NCBI GenBank assembly: GCA_039654915.1
Contig: CM077593.1
Location: 82,254,501 to 82,318,500, forward strand
Source of the DNA: Aquilaria yunnanensis
Taxonomy: Eukaryota; Streptophyta; Magnoliopsida; Malvales; Thymelaeaceae
Length of the DNA stretch: 64,000 nt
Direction: 5' to 3'
Part shown: positions 49,966-59,272 of the stretch, piece after piece
Position numbering within the stretch: position 1 is the first letter of the stretch
How the letters are laid out: every line of letters starts with the position of its first letter
Made by a program: the position numbers and the translations under genes
The notes under the pieces: generated by a model
The model's database searches: none
The model's input: the letters and a program-made list of their open reading frames with translations, nothing else
Told to the model about the DNA's origin: nothing

Positions 49966-50327
49966 TACTAACTTTATTTATTGTTATTTAATTTTTCTTT
50001 ATTTTATGGTTAAACTCATTTCATTTAAAGAAATTAGCCATAAAAAAATATATATGTAAAATAAATCTGAACCATGTTGTTAAGTCAAAAAAATTGTTTT
50101 AGTTCATGGTATATTGGCTGGAAACTGTCTCGTGCCCGCTTTTGAGCTGCTTCACCTGGTGAAGAGGGTCTGGCTGAGTAACAACGCCCCGTACCATGAT
50201 CAAAGATTTTTTTAAACTCTTTGATTTCTTTAAATTAGCTTCTTATTTTTTAACTAAATAAATTAAATAAATATAAAGATAAAAATCCATATTTACAATA
50301 TGGATAAAATTCTTTAAAATTTCGTCA

Positions 50328-50420
50328 AATTCCGTGTCCAAATGACTCGGCAGAGTCTATGGTTCGGAATCAAATCTTCCGTGTCCAAATGACTCGGCAG
50401 AGTCCATGGTTCGGAAGTAT
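50328..50420 (+). repeat. Hairpin repeats, downstream set
   Basis: Two TTCCG..GACTC-GGCA-GAGTC..CGGAA units, the same as the pair at 16051-16138 in the solo LTR. Confidence 0.85.
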
Positions 50421-50681
50421 CAAATTTTATACAAATTAACTTAAAAATCCACATTTCGACTAATTCAGTTAAAATTTCTAAATTAACTGAAAGTTATTTA
50501 AAAGCAAAGTAAAACAAAAATTAAAATCAACTAAGGTGCCAATTTTGGGCGCTATAACAATATTGTTTTAGTGTAACCGTACTCCCGATCCCCGAACTCT
50601 CGCAGACCAATTTTAAGGTGACCAATCGACCTAAGAAAACTGATTGGTGGCGACTCCAGAAAACCCGACGTTGCCACAGCT

Positions 50682-50699
50682 TGGCGACTCCACTGGGGA
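50682..50699 (+). other. Primer-binding site of the Tat-like element
   Basis: TGGCGACTCCACTGGGGA lies three bases after the LTR. Ogre/Tat elements usually prime from tRNA-Arg; I did not verify which tRNA 3' end this matches. Confidence 0.7.
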
Positions 50700-51691
50700 C
50701 TTCTACGTTTGTGAGTCGAGCCTAAAAGTTGATTTGTTTTGATTTGCTTTGCTTATTTTATGTGGATTTATGTGCTATATTTACTTATTCTAAACATGCA
50801 TAATGCATTCACAATATGAAGCTCTATACCCGAGCTTCCTTAAATCAAACACGATTCTTTCTAAGCGGAATTGGTGTTGCTGTCCTTCTGAGGCCACGGT
50901 CTCCAAGCCTTCACCGGTTTCAAAGTAGCAAAGTAGTGTATTGCCTTCTGAGACGGTTAGTCTCTGCATGGGCCCACGAAAAGCTACGACTCGAATTAAT
51001 CCATTCCTTACATTAACCCTAGAGGGTAAGGAATCGGGCCGTCACTATGATTTAGTGACGGGATTCGGGAACTATCCCTTGCCTTTTTGATAAGCTACCT
51101 TATGCATATAGAACTCCCCACTTAACCATAGAACTGACCATAGAATTTCTACCATTTACCAACACTATAAGCATGTTATTGTTATGCCATTTTTGTTACC
51201 TTATCCTTGGGTTTCTTTGTGTTTTATATTTATGGCTCAGACTTCTTTTCGTAATAGTTCATGTGTTATTAATTGATATCTAACTCGTTGTTAACCTTGT
51301 TATTCTTTTGTTATACTTCTGTTTTGTACAATTTTTCGTCATGCATCAAAACCACGCACCAAACTGTAATAACTTTTGATCTTTCTAAATGACAACTAAA
51401 AATCTCGAAGTTCTACGATAGTTGATAATCAAACTCACTTATTGCATGCATCCATTACATCAATCATGTGCATACAAAGTCTGATAAAAACATAATCTCA
51501 TTTTGTATTGCACGCATCCATTACATTAAATACATGCATACAAAGTCTGATAAAAACATAATCTCATTTTGTATTACATACATCCATCACATCAATCAAT
51601 TGCATATAAAGTTTAATAAAATGAATCTCACTTTAGAAACGGTAAAATTGGCCATCAACACCGATATCCAGCTCGGCTCCAAATAAGATTA
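50700..51691 (+). other. Leader between PBS and gag
   Basis: Non-coding leader. It includes GTGACGGGATTCGGG-type sequence near 51055, and a three-copy 72-bp repeat (51440-51610: CATCCATTACATCAATCA, CATACAAAGTCTGATAAAAA, CATAATCTCATTTTGTATT). A 66-codon ORF at 50816 is not recognised. Confidence 0.5.
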
Positions 51692-52794
51692 ATGGCAGAA
51701 CAAACCAAAGGACGTCTCATAGATATGAAGTCCAATATAGAAAGTATGGCTGAGCAAATGAAACAGTTAATGGAGTTAGCGACCCAAGTCCCCGTCAATG
51801 ACCCACAAGATCTAACCTATCCTCCCCAATTCACTCAGAACAGGTCTCAGTTCAAGAGAAGCTCTTTCATGACTCAGGTCTATCTGATATCATTCATCTA
51901 AGGCACAGTCCAATTTTTGAAGAAAAGAAGCTCCTGCTTAAAGAAGAAGAGAATACTAAAAAAACTCAAGATCATAGAAAAGAGACTGCGGACCATTGAA
52001 AGAGGCACTTTATCTCTTTTGATGAACAATCTTTGCTTGATACCAGATGTTGTGATTCCCTCATACTTTAAGATACCTGACTTTGTGAAATATGATGGAA
52101 TAAGTTATCCCATCAATTATATTACGCTGTTTCTAAGGAAAATACAACCACTCACAAGAGACGAGAAAGTGTTGATAGCACTTTTTCAAAAAAAATCTTA
52201 TAAAGTCAGCACTACAATGGTATCTAAGTCAAGGTCTGAGAAACATCAAAGCCTGGAATGACCTCGTTTAAGCTCTCAATCAGTAACTGTGAGCATGTTA
52301 TAGACTTACCCCTAGATCACCAAATTCTCCAGAATATAGAGAAGAAGGAACAAGAGACCTTTAAGGAATACGCATAAAGGTGGAGACACTTAGCCGCACA
52401 AGTTTAACCATCTATGATAGAAAGAGAATTGATCACCCTGTTTACCCAGGCATTAAATAGACCATTTCATGAAAAACTAGTTGGGAACACTTCAAGTAGC
52501 TTTTCAAATGTGGTCTTATCTGGAGAAAAGATCGAATTTGGAATCAAAACAGAAAAGCTGGTCGATTCTTCAATTGAAGGATGTTTCAATGAAAGAACCG
52601 GAGCTATCCAAAACATCATCTCCAAGTCCTATGATCCAATACCACTCAAGTTACAAGTGAAAGGATATCCTATTGAGACTGTAATCTTCAAGGCTCCCTC
52701 ATCAGTGCCACATACCACTCATGGGAAGAAAGGCTACTCAAGTCGATTCAATTTTCACAAGTTACAAACCTGCTACCACCCATACCAACGGTAA
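51692..52794 (+). pseudogene. Tat-like gypsy gag remnant
   Basis: Starts MAEQTKGRLIDMKSNIESMA. The capsid-like region reads FKIPDFVKYDGISYPINYI and TRDEKVLIALFQKK, then in other frames YAxRWRHLAAQV (stop inside) and MIERELITLFTQALNR, NVVLSGEKIEFGI. These are hallmark blocks of gag in non-chromodomain plant gypsy elements ('F-x-x-P-x-F-x-K-Y-x-G'; 'QRWR-x-x-A-x-Q-V'). Frameshifts at about 51900 and 52260 and a stop near 52375 break it. Confidence 0.8.
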
Positions 52795-54325
52795 CAAAGA
52801 TCAAGTAGCCTCCTCTTCCAAGTTGGAATGACCCAAACGCCAAATATAAAATGTTCAATTGGGCATTGTGTGGCACTAAAACTCAAGGTCCAATAGTTGG
52901 TCGAGTTTAAATTCCTAGGCCATGATGTGATTGGTAAATGAAAGTGAAGATTTCGAGCTGGAATTACATTGATTTTGGAAGGACTCCAAGTCAGATCTGA
53001 CCTAATAGTCCGCACACACTTTTGAATGACAGGGAATCCTTTGAATAAACTTGTATCTTTGAAAGCTTGCAAAAGTAATTTAATAGTAAAAATCTCCTAG
53101 ATTTAGTCCAGAATCTAGGGTGTAGTCTTTGTTAAATGGACACCTGCTATTCTTTTTCTGGTACAACAAAAAGATGTGATGCGTGCATTCTACTACTTTC
53201 CATTTTTACACTCTTTGCCATTATACTATCCATTATTGCTATCACACTTTACTTTTTCGACAACCGGTAATTCTTTTTGTTCTCTAACAAAAAGATGTTG
53301 CGTGTGCATTCTACCACTTTTTAATTCCATTATTACATCTACACATTCTACCAATTTTTACCAAAAATTCAATTATTACACCTACACATTCCACCACTTC
53401 TTACCAAAAATTCCATTTTTACATCCATCTCTCACTCCTTTCCATTATACTATCCATTATTGCCATCATACTTTGCTTTCTAAATGATACTACTCGTGGG
53501 TGAAAATAAAAAGTTAAGGAAAATTTGATAGTAGTGATCTTGAAAGTGCTGCCAAATCTAGTAAGAAGGATTTCAAACGTTGCACCTCAACCCTCAAAAG
53601 GAATTCACAGTGGTTATCAACATCCTTGCAAGAAGTCCGGTGTTAGCTTCCAAATCCAAAGAAGTTAGCTCTCATATTAAATGGCTTTAATGGTCTCTCA
53701 ATTCTCATGAATGCTCAACACAAGCAAAGGTTCTCAGTTCTCTGCAACACAAACTCCAAAAAAAAAAAAAAGAAAAAGTTCATCCCTTCCATCAAAAAGC
53801 CAACAAGGGAAAATTCAAAACCAAAAAAAGCGAGACTGAGAGCAAACACAAGCAAGTAAGGCCACTTGAATCATCTCATTTCAAGAAGGCTATGATCTCG
53901 GTTCTTTGTAACAAAAACTCCGAAAAGGAAAAAAGTTCATCCCTTCCACCAAAAAGCCAACAAGGGAAAATTCAAAACCAAAAAGAACTGAGAACAAGCA
54001 CGAGCAAGCAAGGTCACTTGAGTCATCTCACTTCAAGAGAGTTATCAAGTATGTTATCACCATAGCTCACACAAAAAAAAAACAAAAAAACAAAAAAAAA
54101 AGAGGAAAAAGGGCTCAAACTAGAAAAAAAAAAAGAAAGAAAAAAAGTGAGCTATGGATTCTAGACTGAAAACCTGCAAAGGCAGTTTAGAACACAAAAG
54201 CAACCCTCGAACCAAGCATACATAAAGACCACGATAGTTGGGGGGCAACAGATGAGGTTTAACTTTCTGGAAAGAGTGGCAAGTTTGAGGTCATCACTAT
54301 TGAGTTTTTCATCATAATCAAATTT
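52795..54325 (+). other. Post-gag region without pol; imperfect repeats
   Basis: No RT or integrase motif found. A 115-bp imperfect repeat lies at 53165-53480 (AAAAAGATGTGATGCGTGC / AAAAAGATGTTGCGTGTGC). A 140-bp imperfect repeat lies at 53730-54040 (TTCATCCCTTCCATCAAAAA and AGCCAACAAGGGAAAATTC recur). Then A-rich sequence and GTTGGGGGGCAACAG at about 54237. The phrases look like the non-coding 3' part of Tat elements, which suggests pol was deleted. Confidence 0.45.
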
Positions 54326-54770
54326 GCTCACGAGTAGTATTAAAAGACCCTTCTTTCAAACCACTTAAACTTAACTTTCCTCAGACTTATCATCCTCATT
54401 CAGCTAAAAGACTATCATTGTGAAACATGTTTCTACCTTATTTAATACTGCTCACGAGTAGTATTAAAAGACCATTCTTTCACACCACTTAAATTTAACT
54501 TTCCTCAGACCTAACATCCTCATTCAGTTAAAAGGCTATCATTGCAAACCATGTTTCTACCTTATTTAATACTGCTCACGAGTAGTATTAAAAGTCCATT
54601 CTTTCACACCACTCAAACTTAACTTTACTCAGACCTAATATTTACCTCTTAATATTATTCTCATTCAGCTAAAAAACAAAACAAAACAAAAAACATTCAA
54701 ACTTAACTTTCCTCACACCTAACATTTACCTCTCGATATCATCCTCATTCAGTTAAAAGGCTATTATTGT
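54326..54770 (+). repeat. 123-bp tandem repeat, 3.5 copies
   Basis: Units start CTCACGAGTAGTATTAAAAG at about 54327, 54450 and 54574, with CTTAACTTTCCTCAGAC and CATGTTTCTACCTTATT in each. A partial fourth runs into a small open frame ending at 54960. Confidence 0.85.
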
Positions 54771-56150
54771 GAATCATGTTTCTACCTTATTGCCTTGCAC
54801 AGTTTATGTCTTCGAGTTGGAAAGGGAAGAATGGCAGGACATTTTAATTGAAAACAAAGACCGTAAATTACTTTGTCAAGCTTTGCAAATTGATGAAAGT
54901 TTTTCTTTAAGGCCAAACCATTATTCATTAATGTGTGTAGACTTAAAAGTGAGGAGATAGCTTGAGTCTTTCTTTAATAAGATGTGGTTCTTGTAAGAGA
55001 AATTTACGATCAAGTGCCATCACAAAGGTCTAGAAATGCTCGACCTTCTGTTAAATTAAAGGCGAGATGATATCTCTTTCCACATAAACACCATATTCAG
55101 GGGGGCAAAGTAGTCTCTACGAAGCGTAAGAGGAGTACTGCCAACAAAGAAGTTCAATAGACAAGGGGGCAAGTCTTATGGATCAAAACATGAGTTCAAG
55201 GAAGAGCAATCATTCAGATTATAACATGGGAATAAGTAAGTGTCGGCACGGTCACAAGAAAAGGGGCAAAGCAGACATTGAAAGTAAAGCCTTTGATGGT
55301 ATCAAATCCATGACAATGGATGAATACCCGAAAGAGATATAAATTATGAGACAGGCCAACTTTAAAGAAATTGAGGCCAAAATTCAAAGAACAAGTCAAA
55401 GAAAGAGGATTTTGAAAAGAGTTGGGCTTTTGAGGCAGCGAACAAAAGCTGAAAAGCATAAAGAGATTCAATGATAGTCCAAGAAGGCCATCACAAAAGA
55501 GGATCCAGTAAAACAAAGACATAAAGAACTAGGTCCATACAAAAAAAAGCCATTAGTTACACATGCTCTGCATTCATGCATTTCATATCATGCATACATA
55601 GCCTTTACATAACAAGGACCAAACGGGAATCACATTCACAGCACAGTTACAGCAATATAAGCTGAGATCTCAATGTCATCAGCTCTTACCAATCTATCAC
55701 TGGATACACAGCTAATATGCGGGACCAACCCGCATCAGGAATTCAAGGATAAAGTAGACAATATTGTCAAAAGCTTGGCTACCGATTCAATAATCGAGGC
55801 TACACCTAGAAGGATAGGATTGACGCCAGCTAGTAGTATCCAAGATAAGAGATAGCTATAGCCAAGGATAAGGCTGATATCAAAAAAAATATAAAGCCTG
55901 GCAATCGATTTAATAATCGAGACTACACCTGGAAGGACAGGATTGACGTCAGCTAGTAGTATCCAAGATAAGAGATAGCTGTGGTCAAAGATAAGGCAGA
56001 CATCAAGAAATATTGTCGTTGAAACTTTGTCAAAAGCGGACAAAAGATTCAATAATCAAGGACTGGATCAATGTCATGCCTGATGAGATATCAAAGATAA
56101 GAAATATCTATGATACTAAAATAAAGTAGGATCCACTTTTCCGGTTAAAC
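54771..56150 (+). other. Spacer with 121-bp duplication upstream of the ORF cassette
   Basis: Two purine tracts (CAGGGGGGCAAAG at about 55096, ACAAGGGGGCAAG at about 55157) resemble PPTs but no LTR follows. A duplication lies at 55768-56035 (GATTCAATAATCGAGGCTAC / GATTTAATAATCGAGACTAC; AGCTAGTAGTATCCAAGATA in both). An open frame of 63 codons without ATG ends at 54960 and one of 60 codons lies at 55673-55855; neither is recognised. Confidence 0.45.
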
Positions 56151-56247
56151 GGCGGATACGGTACTCCGTGACTCTCAAGTCGGTTCTCTCAGTTGCCCAT
56201 AATAACTGATTCCTTCACCCCTTCTTTCTTTTACTTCCTCCTAGAAA

Positions 56248-56796
56248 ATGGATCCTACTTTTTCCGCCTTGCGAAAGTATTTCCCTTCTCTCCCAATGAA
56301 CATCCTAAAAAAGATCTACCAAGTTCGCTGTGAACGATTAAGAGCTCTGATGCATAAAGGAATCCCTGAAGATCTGCGGTGGTTAATTGAAGCTAAGGTT
56401 CGTCTGGCAGGTGAAATCCCAGAGGCATTTGTGTCTTACATGCCTGGTGTTGGCAAAAGTTCTTATGCCAGAAAAAGAAGAGCGAAAAGATTACAAGTCT
56501 GCCATAAATGTGGTAGGTGGACTTGTAAGACTAGGTGTCGTTCTTTAGGAATGATCTCCAATAATCGAGAAGATAAAATACGGTTCATCAAGAATGGCTT
56601 GAGTAAGGACTCATTGGATGATATCCAATTGACTCTTGAGACGCATTCTTGTGGATCTGTGCAACGTGAAATTCTTGATTTATGGAGTATTTACCATAAA
56701 GAACGAGACCGTTACAGTCCCGGGAATCTGACTTTAAACGACCCTGTTTGCCGGTTTGTAAGAAAGCTGGATGGGAAGCAGATCCTCGACTCATAG
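56248..56796 (+). CDS. NABP-like basic/zinc-finger protein, copy 1
   Basis: Intronless ORF, 182 aa, ATG at 56248 with A at -3. The N-terminal half (1-64) is probably helical (MDPTFSALRKYFPSL..). Residues 66-81 hold PGVGKSSYARKRRAKR, a strongly basic patch. It leads straight into C85-x2-C88-x4-C93-x3-C97 (CHKCGRWTCKTRC), a likely zinc finger, then ISNNREDKIRFIKNGL. The order 'small-residue-YAR-basic, CxxC..C..C, then I-x-x-N ... F/I-I-x-x-G' is what I know from the cysteine-rich nucleic-acid-binding proteins (Viral_NABP) of carlaviruses and relatives; the 66-residue N-terminus and 70-residue C-terminus are longer than in those. Such proteins bind nucleic acid and act as silencing suppressors or transcription modulators. 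Family call is from motif recognition only. A paralogue follows 262 bp downstream and a LOG-like gene after that. No introns, no stops: under constraint or young. Confidence 0.65.
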   Translation: MDPTFSALRKYFPSLPMNILKKIYQVRCERLRALMHKGIPEDLRWLIEAKVRLAGEIPEAFVSYMPGVGKSSYARKRRAKRLQVCHKCGRWTCKTRCRSLGMISNNREDKIRFIKNGLSKDSLDDIQLTLETHSCGSVQREILDLWSIYHKERDRYSPGNLTLNDPVCRFVRKLDGKQILDS

Positions 56797-56957
56797 AAGC
56801 CGTTAATGCCGTTACTGGACGTAAAACCAGTGGAAGATGTGAGCCACAGTCACAATTACTGTACATACAGTTTGTTATATTTGGAAAAATTTGCATTTTC
56901 TTTTGACAGATGTACATGCTCCCCTAAGTGTAATCGACACGTTATCCCTTTTCATCA

Positions 56958-56966
56958 CTATAAATG
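56958..56966 (+). promoter_or_regulatory. TATA box before NABP-like copy 2
   Basis: CTATAAATG about 100 bp upstream of the ATG, after AATCGACACGTTATCCC. Copy 1 has only a weaker TAAAATAAAG at the matching place. Confidence 0.5.
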
Positions 56967-57058
56967 CGTGTTCTTCCTTCTGGATACGGTACTCCATAAC
57001 TCCCAAATTCAGTTATTTCCATTTCCTACAATCACTAATTTCTTTCTTTTTCTCTTAA

Positions 57059-57622
57059 ATGCCTCATTCATCAATGGAGCCTTCTCTTTCCGCTCTACGA
57101 AAATATTTCCCTTCTTTCCCAATAAATGTTCTTAAAAAGGTTTATCAAGCTAGATGTGAACGATTCCGACTATTTATGCACAAAGGCATTCCTGATAATG
57201 TGCGATGGCTAATCGAAGCTAAAGTTCGTTCGGCTGGTGAAGTTCCAGATGCGTTCTTTCCCTGTATGCCCGGCTTTGGTAAAAGCATTTATGCCAAAAA
57301 GAGAAGAGCAAAGAGGCTAGGCGTCTGTCACAATTGTGGATGGTGGATTTGCGGCAATAAATGTCGTTCTCCAGGAGTGATCACCAGAAATCGTAATGAT
57401 AGAATAAAATTCATCAAGAATGGCTTGCGTAAGGAATCTCTGGAAGATATCCGAGAGGTTCTTGAAGCGCATTCTTGCGGAATAGTGCAATTTGAGGTTG
57501 TTGGATTATGGATAATTCTCCAAAAAGAACGAGAATGTTACAGTCTTGGGAATCTGACCCTAAACGACCCTGTTTGCCAGTTTGTGAAAAAGCTAGATGA
57601 GATGCAAATCACTGATTCATAG
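57059..57622 (+). CDS. NABP-like basic/zinc-finger protein, copy 2
   Basis: Intronless ORF, 187 aa from the ATG at 57059. A second ATG at 57074 aligns with the start of copy 1 and may be the used one. It is collinear with copy 1 throughout and clearly paralogous. Basic patch YAKKRRAKR (78-86) leads into C90-x2-C93-x4-C98-x3-C102 (CHNCGWWICGNKC). All four cysteines and their spacing are kept while neighbouring residues vary, which points to selection on the finger. The tail LGNLTLNDPVCQFVKKLD is nearly identical to copy 1. Function inferred as for copy 1: nuclear or RNA-binding regulator. A TATA box and leader lie in front, so it is probably transcribed separately. Confidence 0.65.
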   Translation: MPHSSMEPSLSALRKYFPSFPINVLKKVYQARCERFRLFMHKGIPDNVRWLIEAKVRSAGEVPDAFFPCMPGFGKSIYAKKRRAKRLGVCHNCGWWICGNKCRSPGVITRNRNDRIKFIKNGLRKESLEDIREVLEAHSCGIVQFEVVGLWIILQKERECYSLGNLTLNDPVCQFVKKLDEMQITDS

Positions 57623-57664
57623 AAAGCATTGAAGCCGTTACTGGACGCAAAGCCAGTAGAAGAT

Positions 57665-58035
57665 GGAACAAGGTCACGATTACTGTACACGCTAGCTGTC
57701 GTTTTTGAAATTTTCCTCCCCTTTTGGTAATAATGTATTCACTCCTAACGTGAACCAAAGTCACGATTACTGTACATGCTAGCTGTCGCTTTTGAAATTA
57801 TCCTCCCAATAATGTACCCACTCCTGACATGAGATACAGTTATGATTACTGTATATAGCTGCCACTTTTTAAAATTTTCCTTCTCTTCCAACAATCACGT
57901 ACCTACTCCTGACGTAAGCTACAGTAGTGACTACTGTACATGCTAGCAGCTATTTTGAAAATTTTCCTCCTCTTTTAACGATAGTGTACCCATACCTGAC
58001 CAAAGTCATACTCGTGACTACTGTGAATAGCTGGC
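57665..58035 (+). promoter_or_regulatory. Tandem 77-89-bp repeats upstream of LOG-like gene
   Basis: Five units carry GATTACTGTAC or GACTACTGTAC/GACTACTGTG (about 57678, 57767, 57844, 57930, 58016). Four are interleaved with CTCCTAACGTGA, CTCCTGACATGA, CTCCTGACGTAAG and ACCTGACCAAAG. TGACGTAAG is an as-1/bZIP-type half site. In two units the core is palindromic (TACAGTA-gtgac-TACTGTA; TACAGT-tatgatt-ACTGTA). A single related unit lies at about 56845. They end about 50 bp before the TATA box, the position of an enhancer. Confidence 0.6.
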
Positions 58036-58085
58036 AATAATGTATCCATTCTTGAAAATAAAATTATTGCCTTATCTCTTCATCT

Positions 58086-58096
58086 CTATAAATATA
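58086..58096 (+). promoter_or_regulatory. TATA box of the LOG-like gene
   Basis: CTATAAATATA, 31 bp before the ATG at 58127. Transcription would start just ahead of that ATG. This excludes the in-frame ATG at 58040, which lies upstream of the TATA box. Confidence 0.6.
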
Positions 58097-58126
58097 TCCT
58101 CTTTTCTCACAAGGGTAAGGATAGGA

Positions 58127-58756
58127 ATGGAGAAAACCCCAACTCGTAAATCCCGAAGTATTTGTGTATTTTCTGGGGCTTTTCCTGGAAAAGATGAAGA
58201 GTATTTAAAAGCAGCCAACCATTTGGGAAGAGTATTAGCTGAGCGAAAAATACATTTAGTTTATGGAGGAGGTAGTGTCGGATTAATGGGAGGTGTAGCA
58301 TCAGCAGCATCTCTAGGAGGAAGTCAAGTTCTGGGCATTATCCCTGGACCTCTGAAATTTATTTCTGGGGGCACGATTGGAGAAGAATTAGTGGTTAAAA
58401 ATTTGCAACAGCGTGTGTTACAAATGCTTTTAAATGCTGATGCTTTTATCGCTCTACCAGGTGGTTTTGGCACATTGGGAGAAGTCTTTCAAATTGCTTC
58501 CATGGCCCAACTTAATTTGCATAGGAAACCCATTGGGCTTTTAAATGTTAACAATTTCTTTACAGGTCTGATAGCTTTTATGGATTATGCTATGCAGAAG
58601 AATTTCATATCAAGAGTGGCACGGCGAATTATAATATCCGCAACAACTGCTGAAGAATTGTTAGATAAAATACAAGCTTTTGTTCCTGAACCAGATCCAG
58701 CAATGATTCAGATAGACTGGACACGACAGTCTTTCCCGACCAGTTCACTCCCATAA
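58127..58756 (+). CDS. LOG-like cytokinin phosphoribohydrolase, intronless
   Basis: 209 aa from the ATG at 58127. LOG enzymes convert cytokinin riboside 5'-monophosphates to active free bases in the cytosol. Visible motifs: ICVFSGAFPGKDEEYLKAA (12-30; usually CVFCGSS-x-GK), VYGGGSVGLMG (45-55), and the family signature PGGFGTLGE (111-119), which keeps the catalytic Glu. Arg96 in LQQRVLQM stands where LOGs have MHxRK, so the catalytic Arg may be kept but the motif is otherwise lost. RKPIGLLNVNNFF follows. Length is normal for the family. Ordinary plant LOG genes have several introns and this has none, so a retrocopy or a retroelement- or virus-borne gene is likely. Its catalysis is unproven; a divergent lysine-decarboxylase-like fold without activity is possible. 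Confidence 0.88.
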   Translation: MEKTPTRKSRSICVFSGAFPGKDEEYLKAANHLGRVLAERKIHLVYGGGSVGLMGGVASAASLGGSQVLGIIPGPLKFISGGTIGEELVVKNLQQRVLQMLLNADAFIALPGGFGTLGEVFQIASMAQLNLHRKPIGLLNVNNFFTGLIAFMDYAMQKNFISRVARRIIISATTAEELLDKIQAFVPEPDPAMIQIDWTRQSFPTSSLP

Positions 58757-59272
58757 TGGTCCTCTACTCACCTTGTTGAAGTATTGTGGAAGAAAGAAGC
58801 GATCTGATCCGTTTTTCTTATCCTTTAGTTTTATTATCAGCATTTTCTTTCGCGTTTCAGTTTTTCTTTTCAGGGAATTTCTTTTTTTTTTATAATATAG
58901 TTTCGTCCAGGCTGATATTAAAACCATAGGACAATGCCTTTAGGTTGGAATGGCTAAGTAAAGAGTAATTTTTGTTACTCTTGAGACGCATCCTATTAGG
59001 TCTACTAGGCATAACATTTTGGGGTAGTTAAGCTTTAACCTTATTCGGATGACATATCTCACAAGGGAATCTATATTTACTGAAGAAAATATTAGATGAA
59101 CCTTGAATATTGATTCCAAACATCCGTTCCCTTTACATAATTTGTCAGTGTTATTGTCATCATCAAGATTCACTCGTTTTATCGAAGCCTAATTCTTTGC
59201 GCTCGCCTATTATGAAAATTCACACTTTCGAAGAAAATTATTCCAATTTCAATTGCTTTCATATAAATTTCG
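58757..59272 (+). other. Spacer after the LOG-like gene
   Basis: No gene. T-rich stretches at 58800-58900 could serve as 3' UTR of the LOG-like gene. The repeat arrays start at about 59273. Confidence 0.5.

Larger units (their letters stand above)
47007..50678 (+). repeat. 5' LTR of the Tat-like element (3.67 kb)
   Basis: TGTTGACACCCAATTTCGTC to CGTTGCCACA. Same family as 13892-16420: an AT-rich start, CT-rich leader (47340-47640), GC-rich block (47640-48330), hairpin repeats, tandem TTATTATTGTTATCACTAAC array, and a conserved 3' end including CGAACTCTCGCAGACCA and TTGGTGGCGACTCC. It is about 1.1 kb longer than the solo LTR, mostly because of the GC-rich block and array. Confidence 0.88.
56154..56981 (+). 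repeat. 828-bp duplicated unit (copy 1)
   Basis: GGATACGGTACTCC at 56154 recurs at 56982. From there leader, ORF and about 70 bp of 3' flank (GCCGTTACTGGACG.AAA.CCAGT) are homologous between the copies, so leader, gene and tail were duplicated together. Confidence 0.85.

Noticed and set aside
50816..51016. 66-codon ORF in the leader of the Tat-like element
   Set aside because: Could be a remnant of an additional ORF upstream of gag, but there is no motif to support it.
58040..58126. Upstream in-frame ATG extending the LOG-like protein by 29 residues
   Set aside because: It lies before the TATA box at 58086, and the extension is outside the LOG fold. The ATG at 58127 gives the usual family N-terminus.
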